A DNA stretch of 64,000 nucleotides, from positions 186,001 through 250,000 of the forward strand of contig JACOEK010000003.1 in assembly GCA_024998595.1 (NCBI GenBank). The letters are read 5' to 3'. The notes under the pieces were generated by a model that made no database searches, was not told where the DNA came from, and was given only the letters and a program-made list of their open reading frames with translations. Every line of letters begins with the position of its first letter. Positions within the stretch are counted from its first letter, which is position 1. Of this stretch, positions 35,678-45,301 are shown piece by piece. Origin of the DNA: Nitrospira sp. Lineage in GTDB: Bacteria > Nitrospirota > Nitrospiria > Nitrospirales > Nitrospiraceae. The position numbers and the translations under genes are program-made.

Positions 35678-36760
35678 TTAAGCCGGCGGCAATTTGCCAC
35701 GCACGCGATACACAAAAGCCAGAATCTCTGCGACGGCGCGATAGAGGTCTTCCGGAACCTCCCGCCCTACTTCGACCAACTTGTATAACGTCCGGGCCAC
35801 CAATTTGTTTTCCACGATCATGACGCCGTGCTGACGCCCGATTTCCCGGATCTTTTCGGCGACGAAGCCCGCGCCTTTTGCCACTACGATCGGCGCCCCC
35901 ATGGCTTTCGAATCGTATTTCAATGCCACCGCCAGGTGAGTCGGGTTCGTGATGATGACATCCGCCTTAGGCACGGCGGCCATCATGCGCTTGCGCGACA
36001 TCTCACGCTGGGTACTACGGACCTTCGCTTTCAGTCCGGGGTCTCCTTCTGCTGCGCGACTCTCTTCCTTAATTTCGTCGCGCGACATCCGCAGACCTCG
36101 TTCCCATTCAAAACGCTGATAGCCGTAGTCAAGGGCGCCGATGACCAGCGCCGCCCCGCTCATCATGAGTGCGGCCTTGAAGGTGGCCCAGCCCACCGTC
36201 GGCAAGAGCGTTTCCATTCCGAATTGAGTCAGCGGTGAGAATTGGAGCATGTCCTGCTTGATGGTGAGGTACCCGACCCCTCCGATCGCCAGGATCTTGA
36301 GCCAGGATTTCACCAACTCGCTGAAGGCCCGAACAGAAAAGAGCCGGGAGAATCCGCCCATCGGGCTGATGCGCGACCAATCAATACTGAGGCCTTCCTT
36401 TCGCCAGAGGAAGCCGGTTTGCATCAGGTTGGCTCCCACACCCACGACGGCGATGCCTGCCACGACCGGCCCGAGCATCACAAACACGTCGATCCCGATC
36501 TGGCGCAAAATCAGATGTAAGTGATCGAGACTGAGCGCCCTGAGCGATGAATCCTCCATGGATTGGCTGAGCCAACGCTGCAAGGTCGTTCGCAGTCGTT
36601 CCATAATGCCGGGAGTCATCCAGTAGAGCGCAGCAAAACTTCCCAGCAAGGCGACGGCCATCGCGGCATCGCGGCTGAGCGCGATCTGGCCTTTGGCTCT
36701 CGCATCTGCTTTGCGTTTCGGTGTTGCCTGTTCTGTGCGATTTTGCGCGCTGTCAGCCAT
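35678..36760 (-). CDS. flhB: Flagellar export switch protein FlhB
   Basis: 360 residues. N-terminal QNRTEQATPKRKADARAKGQIALSRD, four membrane segments, then the self-cleaving NPTH motif near residue 270 (ADVIITNPTHLAVALKY). Autocleavage here switches export from rod/hook to filament substrates together with FliK. Starts 8 bp before the fliR stop ends. Confidence 0.96.
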   Translation of the reverse strand: MADSAQNRTEQATPKRKADARAKGQIALSRDAAMAVALLGSFAALYWMTPGIMERLRTTLQRWLSQSMEDSSLRALSLDHLHLILRQIGIDVFVMLGPVVAGIAVVGVGANLMQTGFLWRKEGLSIDWSRISPMGGFSRLFSVRAFSELVKSWLKILAIGGVGYLTIKQDMLQFSPLTQFGMETLLPTVGWATFKAALMMSGAALVIGALDYGYQRFEWERGLRMSRDEIKEESRAAEGDPGLKAKVRSTQREMSRKRMMAAVPKADVIITNPTHLAVALKYDSKAMGAPIVVAKGAGFVAEKIREIGRQHGVMIVENKLVARTLYKLVEVGREVPEDLYRAVAEILAFVYRVRGKLPPA

Positions 36761-37541
36761 GGCCCAACCCCTTCAGGAGGCTCAACATCGTCTCCACGAG
36801 GTTCTCGAATTCTTTCTCGAACAGCGACAGCGTAAACGGCATCGCCAGGCTCATGGCGAACAGGCCTGCACCGATCGTGATCGGGAAGCTCAAGACAAAC
36901 ACGTTCATCTGAGGGACGGCTCGTCCAAGGATGGCGAGCACGGTATTGACGATCAGCAGGGTCGCAAAAACCGGAGCCGCCAGCTTGAGCGCGACGCCCA
37001 GCATGTTCTGCGCCAGATGGATAATATCGGTGGCGATGCCGTCGGACAGCTTGGCGCCGAAGGGCGGCACAAATTCGTAACTCATCCCGATGGCATGTAC
37101 CACGAGCAGGTGCGCGTTGAGGGAGAGAAACACCAACGACCCGAGCGTAAGCTGGAATTGCGCGATGATCGGGGCGTTTTGATGGCTCATCGGATCGAAC
37201 ATCTGAATGGCGCTGAACCCCATCTGCGTCCCGACCAATTCCCCGGCCATTTGAAAACCGGCAAACAAGAGACGGACCGCCAGGCCGATGGTCAAGCCGA
37301 TCAGGAACTCGCTGCCGATGCCCGCAATCACCAGAACCGGATCAGCGGGAAAACTCGGCAAGTGAATGATGGGCGCCAGAACCAGCCCCAGCATCGTCAC
37401 AAGTCCGGCCTTGACCGGCATCGGAATGGTCAGCGTGTTCAAGATCGGGAAGACGCTGATAATGCCCGCAATCCTGACCAGTAGAACTGAAAAGGATTGA
37501 AACTGAGGTAAGGCGAGGTGCAGGGTTTGTGTGGCGTTCAT
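36753..37541 (-). CDS. fliR: Flagellar export gate protein FliR
   Basis: 262 residues from the ATG at 37541, chosen because the longer frame runs into fliQ. Membrane protein with the FliR pattern (FSVLLVRIAGIISVFPILN, AAPVFATLLIVNTVLAILGRAVPQMNVFVLSFPITIGAGL). Part of the FliPQR export core. 14 bp after fliQ. Confidence 0.95.
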   Translation of the reverse strand: MNATQTLHLALPQFQSFSVLLVRIAGIISVFPILNTLTIPMPVKAGLVTMLGLVLAPIIHLPSFPADPVLVIAGIGSEFLIGLTIGLAVRLLFAGFQMAGELVGTQMGFSAIQMFDPMSHQNAPIIAQFQLTLGSLVFLSLNAHLLVVHAIGMSYEFVPPFGAKLSDGIATDIIHLAQNMLGVALKLAAPVFATLLIVNTVLAILGRAVPQMNVFVLSFPITIGAGLFAMSLAMPFTLSLFEKEFENLVETMLSLLKGLGHG

Positions 37542-37555
37542 GCTGTCGGCACCTA

Positions 37556-37828
37556 TCAGTGGATCAACGTCGGAATACTGGTGATGATATGAGTCATGAA
37601 CGCAATGAGGACCCCCATCATCCAAGGGAGAAACAACAGTGTCGCGGCAAATACTGCTAGGACTTTCGGCACGAACGTCAGCGTCGCCTCGTTGATCTGC
37701 GTCATGGCCTGAAAGGTGCTGACCATCAGGCCGACAATCAGGCTCAACCCTAAGATCGGCGCCGAAACCAACATGGCGGTTTCAATCGCCTGGCGTCCTA
37801 TTTCCGTGACCGTTTCAATCGTCATCAT
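37556..37828 (-). CDS. fliQ: Flagellar export gate protein FliQ
   Basis: 90 residues, two membrane hairpins with the FliQ pattern (LGLSLIVGLMVSTFQAMTQINEATLTFVPK). Four copies join FliP and FliR in the export gate. It is 8 bp after fliP. Confidence 0.95.
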   Translation of the reverse strand: MMTIETVTEIGRQAIETAMLVSAPILGLSLIVGLMVSTFQAMTQINEATLTFVPKVLAVFAATLLFLPWMMGVLIAFMTHIITSIPTLIH

Positions 37829-37836
37829 GGGTAGGC

Positions 37837-38637
37837 CTATTGAAAGCTCTTCACCATGGAACCGACCACGAGATACCAGCCGTCCGCCAAAACAAAGAGG
37901 ATCAGCTTAAACGGCAATGAGATCATGACGGGCGGCAGCAGCATCATGCCCATGGACATCAAGACGCTGGCCACGACCATGTCCACGATGAGAAACGGAA
38001 TGTAGAGGAGAAATCCGATCTGAAACGAAATGCGTAATTCGCTGAGGACGAATGCGGGAATGATCACGTGCGTCGGCACCTGGTCCATTTTCGTCGGTTT
38101 GGGCGATTGAGACAATTCCAGAAACAGTTCGAGATCCTTATCCCGCATTTGCTTCAACATAAAGCCACGAATCGGTTGAATTCCCCGGTTCCAGGCATCT
38201 TCGTAACCGATTTGTTCGGCGAGCAACGGCTGGAGCGCATCTTTGTAAACGGCCTGCCCTACCGGCGCCATCACGAACATGGTGAGAAAGAGAGCCAAAC
38301 TGATCAGTACCTGGTTGGGTGGCACCTGCTGCGTTCCGAGGGCCTGGCGAAGAAATGACAGGACGATCACCATGCGCGTAAACGACGTCACCATGATGAA
38401 CAACGCCGGCGCCAGGGACAGGACGGTCAACAATGCGAGAATCTGCAGAACAACGGCGGTCTGCTTGGTACCGGTTTGGCCCAGATCGAGCGTCAGCGAG
38501 GGGCCTTCCGCGTGCACGACCGAGGCGCTGCCAAGAATCACGAGGAGGGCGAGCATCAACAATCCTATGGTTCGACAGCCGGAACCGACGCACGTCCTCG
38601 CTTTATGGTGAAGAAGCGTGAGATTACCTTCCGGCAT
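37837..38637 (-). CDS. fliP: Flagellar export gate protein FliP
   Basis: 266 residues with a cleavable signal peptide ([18 protein letters not shown]) and the conserved FliP segments [49 protein letters not shown] and [46 protein letters not shown]-like C-terminus. Five copies form the gate core. Overlaps fliO by 14 bp. Confidence 0.96.
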   Translation of the reverse strand: [266 protein letters not shown]

Positions 38638-38992
38638 CTAAGGTCTCCTCGCGATTCTCAGACCGGACCGGATTGGGAGGCGGAGTGGAGGAAGTCGATG
38701 ACACATCGACCAGGAGCCGTTTCACTTGTTCTGGATCGGTCACTTTCCCGAGTGGAACCACATCGGTCGCCGTGGTCCCGAGAATCAGGACCTCGCCGGC
38801 GACGGCGACCACCATGACATGCTTGCGAGATCCCAGCGAACCGCTGCCGAGGATTTTGACCAGCGGGGCGCCGGCGACCGGGAGAAAACGCTGGCCCACC
38901 CTGGATTTCACGACGGCCAGCAGGCCTAGAATCAACGCCAGCACGACCCCCAGCGCCGAGACCATGCGGACCACGCTTTCCCAAATCTCCAT
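38624..38992 (-). CDS. fliO: Flagellar biosynthesis protein FliO
   Basis: 122 residues from the ATG at 38992; a GTG at 39031 would add 13 residues. One N-terminal membrane helix (VVRMVSALGVVLALILGLLAVVKS) then a small beta domain (LPVAGAPLVKILGSGSLGSRKHVMVVAVAGEVLILGTT) typical of FliO, a scaffold for FliP assembly. Confidence 0.9.
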   Translation of the reverse strand: MEIWESVVRMVSALGVVLALILGLLAVVKSRVGQRFLPVAGAPLVKILGSGSLGSRKHVMVVAVAGEVLILGTTATDVVPLGKVTDPEQVKRLLVDVSSTSSTPPPNPVRSENREETLDAGR

Positions 38993-39048
38993 GGAACGGT
39001 CGACCTTCTCCGTACGCGCACCGGCGACCACGCCGGATCACGTTGTGG

Positions 39049-39417
39049 TTATCCGAGTTGCTGAATGCGCTGATTGGGACTCACGACATCGGTCAAACGA
39101 ATGCCGAATTTCTCGTTCACCACCACGACCTCGCCGCGCGCCACTAACTTGTTGTTGACCAGCACTTCCATCGGCTCTCCAGCCAGTTTATTCAGCTCGA
39201 TGACAGAACCCTGTCCAAGCTGCAATAACTCGCGGATCAACATGCGCGTCGAGCCGATCTGAACGGTCACCTGCAGCGGAATGTCGAGCACGAAATCAAT
39301 ATTCTTGTTGGCCGGCACTGCTCCCTGATTATCGACCGGCGGAAATGACGTCGCCTGCGGGCTCATCTCCGCGGCATTGGACGCATCCGCCTGCGTGGTT
39401 GTATCGCCGTTGCCCAT
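39049..39417 (-). CDS. fliN: Flagellar motor switch protein FliN
   Basis: 122 residues from the ATG at 39417 with an AAAGGAG site. A disordered Ala/Gln-rich N-terminus is followed by the SpoA domain (LDIPLQVTVQIGSTRMLIRELLQLGQGSVIELNKLAGEPMEVLVNNKLVARGEVVVVNEKFGIRLTDVV). C-ring component below FliM; also docks the FliH-FliI complex, relevant to the FliH fusion in this cluster. Confidence 0.95.
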   Translation of the reverse strand: MGNGDTTTQADASNAAEMSPQATSFPPVDNQGAVPANKNIDFVLDIPLQVTVQIGSTRMLIRELLQLGQGSVIELNKLAGEPMEVLVNNKLVARGEVVVVNEKFGIRLTDVVSPNQRIQQLG

Positions 39418-39446
39418 GCGCAAATCTCCTTTGATTCCGGCTCGAC

Positions 39447-40418
39447 CTAACTCAAGACCCTGGTCACGCGGCAGGCATGATTGCCTTTAAATACGCCGGG
39501 CTGCCCGTGGAATTTCGGATCGCCCTCTACCAGACACAGCATCGGATCACCGGGATGTTGGTCCAGCATCAACACATCGCCGGGACTAAAGTTCATCAAG
39601 TCCTGCACGTTGATTTTTGCCGTCCCGAGTTGAACCGCCACGGCGACGTCGCATTCTTGCAACGAATCCTTAAACCGGCTGCCCCAGCTGCTGTCCTGCT
39701 CCACGTTGTCGGCAAACAGGCCGGAATACAGTTTTTCTTTGATCGGCTCGAGCATGGAATAGGGATACGCGATGAACATTTCACGCGTGATGTCTCCGAG
39801 ATGCACCTGTAACGTGACGACCACGACGATTTCCGACGTGGTGACCACCATGGCAAACTGCGGGTTACTCTCCGAGCGCAGATAGTTAAGCTTGACCGGC
39901 ATGACCGCGTGCCAGGCTTTTTCCAGATCGACCAGTGCTTGCTGAACGAGTTTTTTGATCAGCCGAAGTTGGATGGTCGTGAACTCTCTGCCTTCCGGCT
40001 TCACATGGGTCTGCACTTTTCCGCCGAAAAAGAAATCCACGATCAGGTACACCAACATGGCGTCCATGACGAAGAGTCCGTTTCCGCGCAACGGTTCCAT
40101 GGCGAACAAGTTGAATGAAGACGGCACGGGGACCTTCTGAATGAAGTCCCCGAACTTGATGATCTGGGTGCCGAGGACACTGAACTCAATCTTCTCGCGC
40201 AAAAGGCTCGTCCAAGAGACGGATTGTTGGCGGGTGAAGCGGTCATTGATCATTTCCATCGTGGGCATGCGCCCGCGAATGATCCGCTCCTGGCTGGTCA
40301 GACTGTAGGCTTTGACACCGCCGGGTGCTTCTTCCTCCTTCGGCTCCGTTTCGACGTCGCCGGACATGACACCGCCCATCAAGGCATCGATTTCTTCCTG
40401 GGAGAGTATCTTGTCCAT
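39447..40418 (-). CDS. fliM: Flagellar motor switch protein FliM
   Basis: 323 residues. The N-terminal CheY-binding motif LSQEEIDALMGG is intact, the middle CheC-like domain carries GNGLFVMDAMLVYLIVDFFFGG, and the C-terminal SpoA domain matches FliN. It switches rotation on binding CheY-P, so a chemotaxis system is expected elsewhere in the genome. Confidence 0.96.
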   Translation of the reverse strand: MDKILSQEEIDALMGGVMSGDVETEPKEEEAPGGVKAYSLTSQERIIRGRMPTMEMINDRFTRQQSVSWTSLLREKIEFSVLGTQIIKFGDFIQKVPVPSSFNLFAMEPLRGNGLFVMDAMLVYLIVDFFFGGKVQTHVKPEGREFTTIQLRLIKKLVQQALVDLEKAWHAVMPVKLNYLRSESNPQFAMVVTTSEIVVVVTLQVHLGDITREMFIAYPYSMLEPIKEKLYSGLFADNVEQDSSWGSRFKDSLQECDVAVAVQLGTAKINVQDLMNFSPGDVLMLDQHPGDPMLCLVEGDPKFHGQPGVFKGNHACRVTRVLS

Positions 40419-40441
40419 GATGTCTTTGGAGCCGGCTCCGA

Positions 40442-40981
40442 TTACTGAATCACAAATTCCGTGAAGTACGTCGATTTGACCGATTTCTTGGGCAACAGGC
40501 CGTTGATGCGTTCAGTGATGTCGTCGCGCAACTTGTGCTTACCCTGCGGCGAGCGGGCAGTGGCGGAGTCCAAGCTGGTCAACAACACGAGAACGGCATC
40601 GCGAATTTGCGGCGTACGTGCCTTGATCTGCTCGACCGTTCCGGCATTGTCCGCTTCCACTTTCATGGTCACTTTGAGGTACCGAATTTCCGGGGAATCC
40701 GCGAGGTTGACGATGAAGGGATCCAGATCGGCGATAGCGCTCGCATCGGCGACGACGCCATGTTCCCCTCCGCCTTTTTCTTCGGCTGCTCCATGCCCGG
40801 AAGTTTTTTCTCCCCCGGCTTCGGCCTGCGCCTTCTCGGCGGAGGATCCGCCCATCATTTTCATCATCGCAAAGGCGCCCCCCAGCGCAAGGACCAATAC
40901 CCCTCCGACGATGATGATGACCATCTTCATGGGAATCCCAGCCGGTGCTGCGGGTGCCTTTTCCTCAACTGCTTCTGACAT
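40442..40981 (-). CDS. fliL: Flagellar basal body-associated protein FliL
   Basis: 179 residues from the ATG at 40981 with a near-perfect AGGAGG site. One membrane helix (MVIIIVGGVLVLALGGAFAMM), a charged Ala/Gly linker, and the periplasmic FliL domain (DPFIVNLADSPEIRYLKVTMKVE, ITERINGLLPKKSVKSTYFTEFVIQ). It surrounds the stator. First gene of the long fliL-to-fliA operon. Confidence 0.94.
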   Translation of the reverse strand: MSEAVEEKAPAAPAGIPMKMVIIIVGGVLVLALGGAFAMMKMMGGSSAEKAQAEAGGEKTSGHGAAEEKGGGEHGVVADASAIADLDPFIVNLADSPEIRYLKVTMKVEADNAGTVEQIKARTPQIRDAVLVLLTSLDSATARSPQGKHKLRDDITERINGLLPKKSVKSTYFTEFVIQ

Positions 40982-41023
40982 ACAAACCTCCTGCGAACAG
41001 TGTTTGCCGGTGCCGGTCAGTTG

Positions 41024-41039
41024 TGCAATGCATATGCCA
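41024..41039 (-). promoter_or_regulatory. Sigma-54 promoter of the fliL operon
   Basis: TGGCATATGCATTGCA on the minus strand, GG-N10-GC spacing exact. Predicted start about 41013, 32 nt before the fliL ATG. Drives fliLMNOPQR-flhBAFG-fliA. Confidence 0.75.
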
Positions 41040-41261
41040 TAGAGCTCGCCTGCCGCATATTGCGCACAACGTGTCAGATCGTGTGATAAGACAATGATTT
41101 GGAGCCGCTGTTTCTCTAGCGCGAAGGTTCGTCGCCGACGCAACGAATGTGTTGTCACGGTGGTGACGCGGAAGTAACAACCGTTGACAGAATGTTGACG
41201 AGGAGGGTAAACCGTCGTAGAGCGATGACGAGAAGATGACTAGGTAGAAATTGCCGACTTG

Positions 41262-41296
41262 GGCCCCGGCGCGGGTAAATACACCGCGCCGGGGTC
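41262..41296 (-). terminator. Terminator hairpin after flgE
   Basis: Perfect 11-bp inverted repeat CCCCGGCGCGG / CCGCGCCGGGG with a 9-nt loop, extendable by two pairs, starting 8 bp beyond the flgE stop. No strong T-run follows, so termination efficiency is uncertain. Confidence 0.6.
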
Positions 41297-41303
41297 TTCA
41301 TAG

Positions 41304-42527
41304 TTATCGCTTGAGATTCACGAGCTCCTGCAGCATTTCGTCGCTGGTCGTGATGGCCCGCGAATTGGCTTGAAACGCCCGCTGCGTAATGATCATGTCC
41401 ACAAACTCTTTACCCAGATCCACGTTCGACTGTTCCACCGTTCCGGACAATACTCTGCCCAATCCATTGATCGTCGGCGCTCCAGCCAGGGCCGCGCCGG
41501 ATTCGACGGTCTCCAGGAAGTGATTGTCGCCGACGTTGGCCAATCCATCCGGATTGGTAAAGCGACTCAAGACCACCTGCGCCAAGGCCCGGGTTTGGCC
41601 GTTTGTAAACTGCGCCATCACCTTGCCTTCCTTATCGACGCTGATACGTTCGAGCGTACCGGAGGAATAGCCGTTTTGGGTCTGGCTTTGCACGCCGGAG
41701 GCTGACCCGAATTGGGTGAGTGAGGCCACGTTCACCGTAATGGTTTGTGGCGTCGTGGCGCCATTCGTTAGCGCGGCGCTAATAGTCTGCGTGCCGCCTG
41801 CCGTGACGGCGCCGCTCGCGTTAAAGGTCATATTGGTTTGCGCGGTTGCGGCACCACCATCGATCTGGGAATAGACTCCCCAGGCATTCGCGGCGGTCTT
41901 CCGGAAATACAGCTGCATCTGGTGTGAATTGCCCAGCGAATCATAAAACGTCATACCCGTGGAGAAGTTGTACGACGTGGTGTCGGTCACGCTGAATGCA
42001 GCCGTCGGTGCCGTTGCGTTCGCATTGAGGTTCCCGAGAATACTCGCAGTGGTCGTGGACTGCGGTGCGACGGCACTCGACGTCAGGGTGACACCCCCGA
42101 TCGTGCTCGTAATATTGCCTGTGGTATCGGCCTGGTAGGCTTGCAGAAGGGCGCCGCTCGCATCGACGACCTGCCCTGCGCTGTCCACCTTGAATTGCCC
42201 GGCCCTGGTATAGAACACGGCTCCGGAGGGATTCCGCACCTGGTAAAATCCGTTCCCGTCGATCGCCAGATCGAAGGTATTCCCAGTGGTGGTCATTGAG
42301 CCCTGCGAAAAATTCGTTTGCACATCATTGAGGTACACGCCGAGTCCGATCTGATCGCTGCCGGCGCCACCTGCCATGCTCGACGAAATCAGATCTGAAA
42401 ATGTGGCTCGGCTCGATTTGAAACCCGCCGTGCCAACGTTGGCGATATTATTGCCGATCACGCCCATGGCGTTGCCGTAGGAACTCAATCCGGTGACCGC
42501 CGTGAACATCGACGTTAAAATGCCCAT
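41304..42527 (-). CDS. flgE: Flagellar hook protein FlgE
   Basis: 407 residues. N-terminal MGILTSMFTAVTGLSSYGNAMGVIGNNIANVGTAGFKSSRATF and C-terminal VDLGKEFVDMIITQRAFQANSRAITTSDEMLQELVNLKR are the hook-family terminal helices; the middle is Thr/Ala-rich beta domains. AGGAGGAG ribosome site. Last gene of the fliK-flgD-flgE operon. Confidence 0.95.
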   Translation of the reverse strand: MGILTSMFTAVTGLSSYGNAMGVIGNNIANVGTAGFKSSRATFSDLISSSMAGGAGSDQIGLGVYLNDVQTNFSQGSMTTTGNTFDLAIDGNGFYQVRNPSGAVFYTRAGQFKVDSAGQVVDASGALLQAYQADTTGNITSTIGGVTLTSSAVAPQSTTTASILGNLNANATAPTAAFSVTDTTSYNFSTGMTFYDSLGNSHQMQLYFRKTAANAWGVYSQIDGGAATAQTNMTFNASGAVTAGGTQTISAALTNGATTPQTITVNVASLTQFGSASGVQSQTQNGYSSGTLERISVDKEGKVMAQFTNGQTRALAQVVLSRFTNPDGLANVGDNHFLETVESGAALAGAPTINGLGRVLSGTVEQSNVDLGKEFVDMIITQRAFQANSRAITTSDEMLQELVNLKR

Positions 42528-42593
42528 GATCTCTCCTCCTTATTGCCGTGATCCATTACGTGGCTTTCGATGCTCCATACAACCAGTCGCCCA

Positions 42594-42884
42594 CTAAGCG
42601 ACCGGCGGGGTATCGGACTGCGCTGTTTTACCCTGGGCTGTCTCCTGGAGCGCCACGCTCTTTTCCATTAGTGCGACCATCTTCGTCATCTGGTCCAACT
42701 GCGAAAACTGAGCAGTCTGAGCGATGAACGCCTCGTTTTCCATCGGCTTCAGGGGGTCCTGATGTTGAAGCTGCGTCACCAGCAACTTGAGAAAGTCATC
42801 CTTGCCCAGCGGTTTGGGTCCATCAGTCGTCGGTGTCGATGTATCCGTCGAGGTCTTTTGTGTAATCATCTGGCTGATATCCAT
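42594..42884 (-). CDS. flgD: Short hook-capping protein FlgD
   Basis: 96 residues containing the conserved FlgD N-terminal region ([44 protein letters not shown]). The C-terminal Ig/Tudor-like domains of typical FlgD proteins (total over 200 residues) are missing, and only 66 bp separate the stop from flgE. No frame restoring them is seen. Short FlgD forms exist in other lineages, so it is probably functional as a hook scaffold. Confidence 0.88.
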   Translation of the reverse strand: MDISQMITQKTSTDTSTPTTDGPKPLGKDDFLKLLVTQLQHQDPLKPMENEAFIAQTAQFSQLDQMTKMVALMEKSVALQETAQGKTAQSDTPPVA

Positions 42885-42895
42885 ACATCCTCCAA

Positions 42896-44473
42896 TCAGG
42901 CAAAAAAACTCACGCGTTCGTTCGAGACGACACCACGCTCCCCGCTTGCTACACGTGTATCCTCTGGCACCGCCGCCTGAGACATGTTCGGTGTCGGTGG
43001 ACGGCCCTGTTGCTGCTGCTGTTGAAACATCCAGGCGTTATCTCCCCGGCCCTGTTGCTGATCGACCGTGACCCGCAACATGCCCATTTCCAGGCCGGTC
43101 GTGCGCAGCGAGGATTCCAACGATTGTCCCTGTTGCAACAACCCCTGACCCAACTCACCATGTTCCGTGCGGATATGCGCGTGAACGGTCTGGTCGCTCA
43201 TCATGACCCGCACGCGCAACGGTCCCATATCGAGCGGATCGAGATCCAACGTCACGCTCTGTGAAACTGGGGCAGCTCCTCGAAGGTCGTTCATCCGTTC
43301 GGATTCAGAGGCACGCAGCACCGAGGCTGTCTGGCCGGACTCACTTCGACCCGGTGAACCTTCGTTCACCGAAGGGGCCGGCTGATTCAGTCCATTCATC
43401 CGGTCGAGAAATCCTGATCGAGTATTCGGTTCGAGCGATGAGGTCTGATTCGGGAGAGAACGATCCGTTCCACTTGAAGAATCGGAAAAACTCTGGCCGT
43501 CCTGACCCGTAAACCGGCCTGCACCGGACCCTGCTTGGCCCTCGCTCACTGACGTGGCCTGCGCAATTGCATCGAGAACCGTCGAACGATCCGCCTGATC
43601 GATCGGGGCTTGCTCCACAATTTTTGCATCCTGTTTTGTGGCGGTCATAACGGAAAGCGCTGGATTCTGGCGATGCGGATCAATACGAGCCCCGGCGCCG
43701 GTTTCGGCACGGGCTGCCGATTGTCCTTCTGAGCCGGGGATTTGGCCAGCGCTCGAACGCATGTTTGTCCCTTCCGTCTGCACCGGCTTCCCTGCCGTGT
43801 CCTTTGCTTGCGTCGCTTCTTTGCCTGGTTCTACCGCGGCAGCCGCTTGACGCGTAGGAAGTCCTTGCGCAGCCACATCACCTACGGCTCCGGAAGCGGC
43901 CATGGCGGTGGGCGGGCCCGATCCTTCTGCTCCACCGTCCGTGGGAATGGCCGCAAGCGCCGTCACGGCCTCCTCAGAATGAGTCGCTCCTGTCTCCGCT
44001 TGTGCGGGCTGCGCTTCGACCTGGTTCGTCTGTGCGCTCGGCACGATCATCGCGGCCAGCAGGATGTCCTGCGGCACGGCCTCCTGGTCTTTGCTCTTCT
44101 TCGATTCCTGAGCGGCATCCTTATCTGTTGATTCACCCGTAGACTGTTGCGTTTTTTCTCCGGTGCATTCCCTGCGGTCCATGTTTTTGTCATGGGTTTC
44201 AGCGACGGGGGATCGTTCTGATGGATGGCGAGAGGATTCCTGCGCGGGGTGAGCCGCCGGCCGTACATGGTTCCCAATCTTGTCACCGTTTCGCACCGTG
44301 GATGACTCATGTTTAGGCGGCATCTGGCGAGCCTCCGCACGCCCGAGCATCGACTCGAAGTTCCGGGATGGCTCGACAGCCTGGAACGCCGGCTGACGAT
44401 CCCGGGCATCCTGGATCCCGGGCGCTTGCTGACTGGGAAACCCGATGGAGAGACGCTGCATATCAGTGGCCAT
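42896..44473 (-). CDS. fliK: Hook-length control protein FliK
   Basis: 525 residues from the ATG at 44473 (CAGGA site). An ATG at 44509 would lie on the predicted transcription start of the sigma-54 promoter, so it is disfavoured. A long low-complexity Gln/Ala/Ser ruler region is followed by the FliK C-terminal domain ([42 protein letters not shown]) and a Gln-rich tail. It measures the hook and switches FlhB specificity. Confidence 0.9.
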   Translation of the reverse strand: MATDMQRLSIGFPSQQAPGIQDARDRQPAFQAVEPSRNFESMLGRAEARQMPPKHESSTVRNGDKIGNHVRPAAHPAQESSRHPSERSPVAETHDKNMDRRECTGEKTQQSTGESTDKDAAQESKKSKDQEAVPQDILLAAMIVPSAQTNQVEAQPAQAETGATHSEEAVTALAAIPTDGGAEGSGPPTAMAASGAVGDVAAQGLPTRQAAAAVEPGKEATQAKDTAGKPVQTEGTNMRSSAGQIPGSEGQSAARAETGAGARIDPHRQNPALSVMTATKQDAKIVEQAPIDQADRSTVLDAIAQATSVSEGQAGSGAGRFTGQDGQSFSDSSSGTDRSLPNQTSSLEPNTRSGFLDRMNGLNQPAPSVNEGSPGRSESGQTASVLRASESERMNDLRGAAPVSQSVTLDLDPLDMGPLRVRVMMSDQTVHAHIRTEHGELGQGLLQQGQSLESSLRTTGLEMGMLRVTVDQQQGRGDNAWMFQQQQQQGRPPTPNMSQAAVPEDTRVASGERGVVSNERVSFFA

Positions 44474-44519
44474 ATAGTTCCTGTCTGTTGCGGGTGCGTG
44501 AATAGACATGGAACACTAT

Positions 44520-44535
44520 TACAAAGCCCGTGCCA
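44520..44535 (-). promoter_or_regulatory. Sigma-54 promoter of fliK-flgD-flgE
   Basis: TGGCACGGGCTTTGTA on the minus strand: perfect -24 TGGCACG, -12 TTGTA with T for C. Predicted start about 44509, 36 nt before the chosen fliK ATG. Confidence 0.7.
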
Positions 44536-44668
44536 TGCGGCCTCCGCAGTAAAACGCCGTCTGACGCGAGATTTTGAGATGATCTGGTGAGCAGAGAGTC
44601 GTGGGACGGAAATTTCTGCAGTTGGGGACGGCAAAAGCTGCCCTAAGACAGACGCGTAAAATGAGCGG

Positions 44669-45301
44669 CTAGGGTATGGTGAGCAACTGCTCGGTCAGCC
44701 GAGCTGCGCGCTCCGGCTTGACCTCCGCGAGAATGGCTCCCGCGGATTTACCTTTGAGCAGGCGGAGCACTTCGAGTGCCTTCCGTTCAGGCATGCGTTC
44801 CAAGCGGGCTGCGGCTTCTTCAGCCGGCATGGCTTCGTAAATCTTCGCAAGTTGGGCTTGATTGACGTTAACGGTGGGACCGGTCTTGGAGGACGCTTTT
44901 AACTTGTCAGCTTCACCCGCCCCCTTGGCCTGAGCGGCCTGGCGACGTTTCTTTTCGGCCTCCACCGCTTGTTCGTGGCGTGTGACGATCTGCTCCAGCT
45001 CTGCCTTCAGCTCCAAGAGATGCGTCTCCGATCCGCGCACGGCCGTCTCACGTTTGTCCAAAAGACGTTTGCGTTGCTCCAACATCTCGTAGATTTCCCG
45101 TGGGGCGCTCGTGGCCGGTCCTTGCACCTCTTTTTTCGCGTTCTCTGGTTTCGGCTCATCCTTCTGTGCAACAGGAGCCGGCTTCGCTTCTTCAGCCGCA
45201 TACGCCGTTGCGACGACCGCAATCAAGAGCGCACCCACAAGCAATCGCGCCGCCGCACCGGCACCCACTCTGTGATGAGTACGGCTTCCGGTCTGTGTCA
45301 T
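44669..45301 (-). CDS. MotE-like / MgtE-N domain flagellar protein
   Basis: 210 residues. A signal anchor (LLVGALLIAVVATAYA), a Lys/Glu-rich coiled coil (about 70-125), and a C-terminal MgtE-N-like helical domain (QAQLAKIYEAMPAEEAAARLERMPERKALEVLRLLKGKSAGAILAEV) also found in FliG N-domains and MotE. MotE family proteins are periplasmic chaperones for motor proteins. ATG overlaps the fliJ stop; last gene of the flgB operon. Confidence 0.82.
   Translation of the reverse strand: MTQTGSRTHHRVGAGAAARLLVGALLIAVVATAYAAEEAKPAPVAQKDEPKPENAKKEVQGPATSAPREIYEMLEQRKRLLDKRETAVRGSETHLLELKAELEQIVTRHEQAVEAEKKRRQAAQAKGAGEADKLKASSKTGPTVNVNQAQLAKIYEAMPAEEAAARLERMPERKALEVLRLLKGKSAGAILAEVKPERAARLTEQLLTIP

Larger units (their letters stand above)
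40982..41303. other. Intergenic region between flgE and fliL (322 bp)
   Basis: Holds the sigma-54 promoter of fliL at its left end and the flgE terminator hairpin at its right end. The middle (about 41040-41260) shows no gene; it may carry enhancer sites for the sigma-54 activator, but no repeat was clear enough to call. Confidence 0.6.

Noticed and set aside
44474-44509. Earlier fliK start at 44509
   Set aside because: It coincides with the predicted sigma-54 transcription start and lacks a ribosome site, whereas the ATG at 44473 has one.
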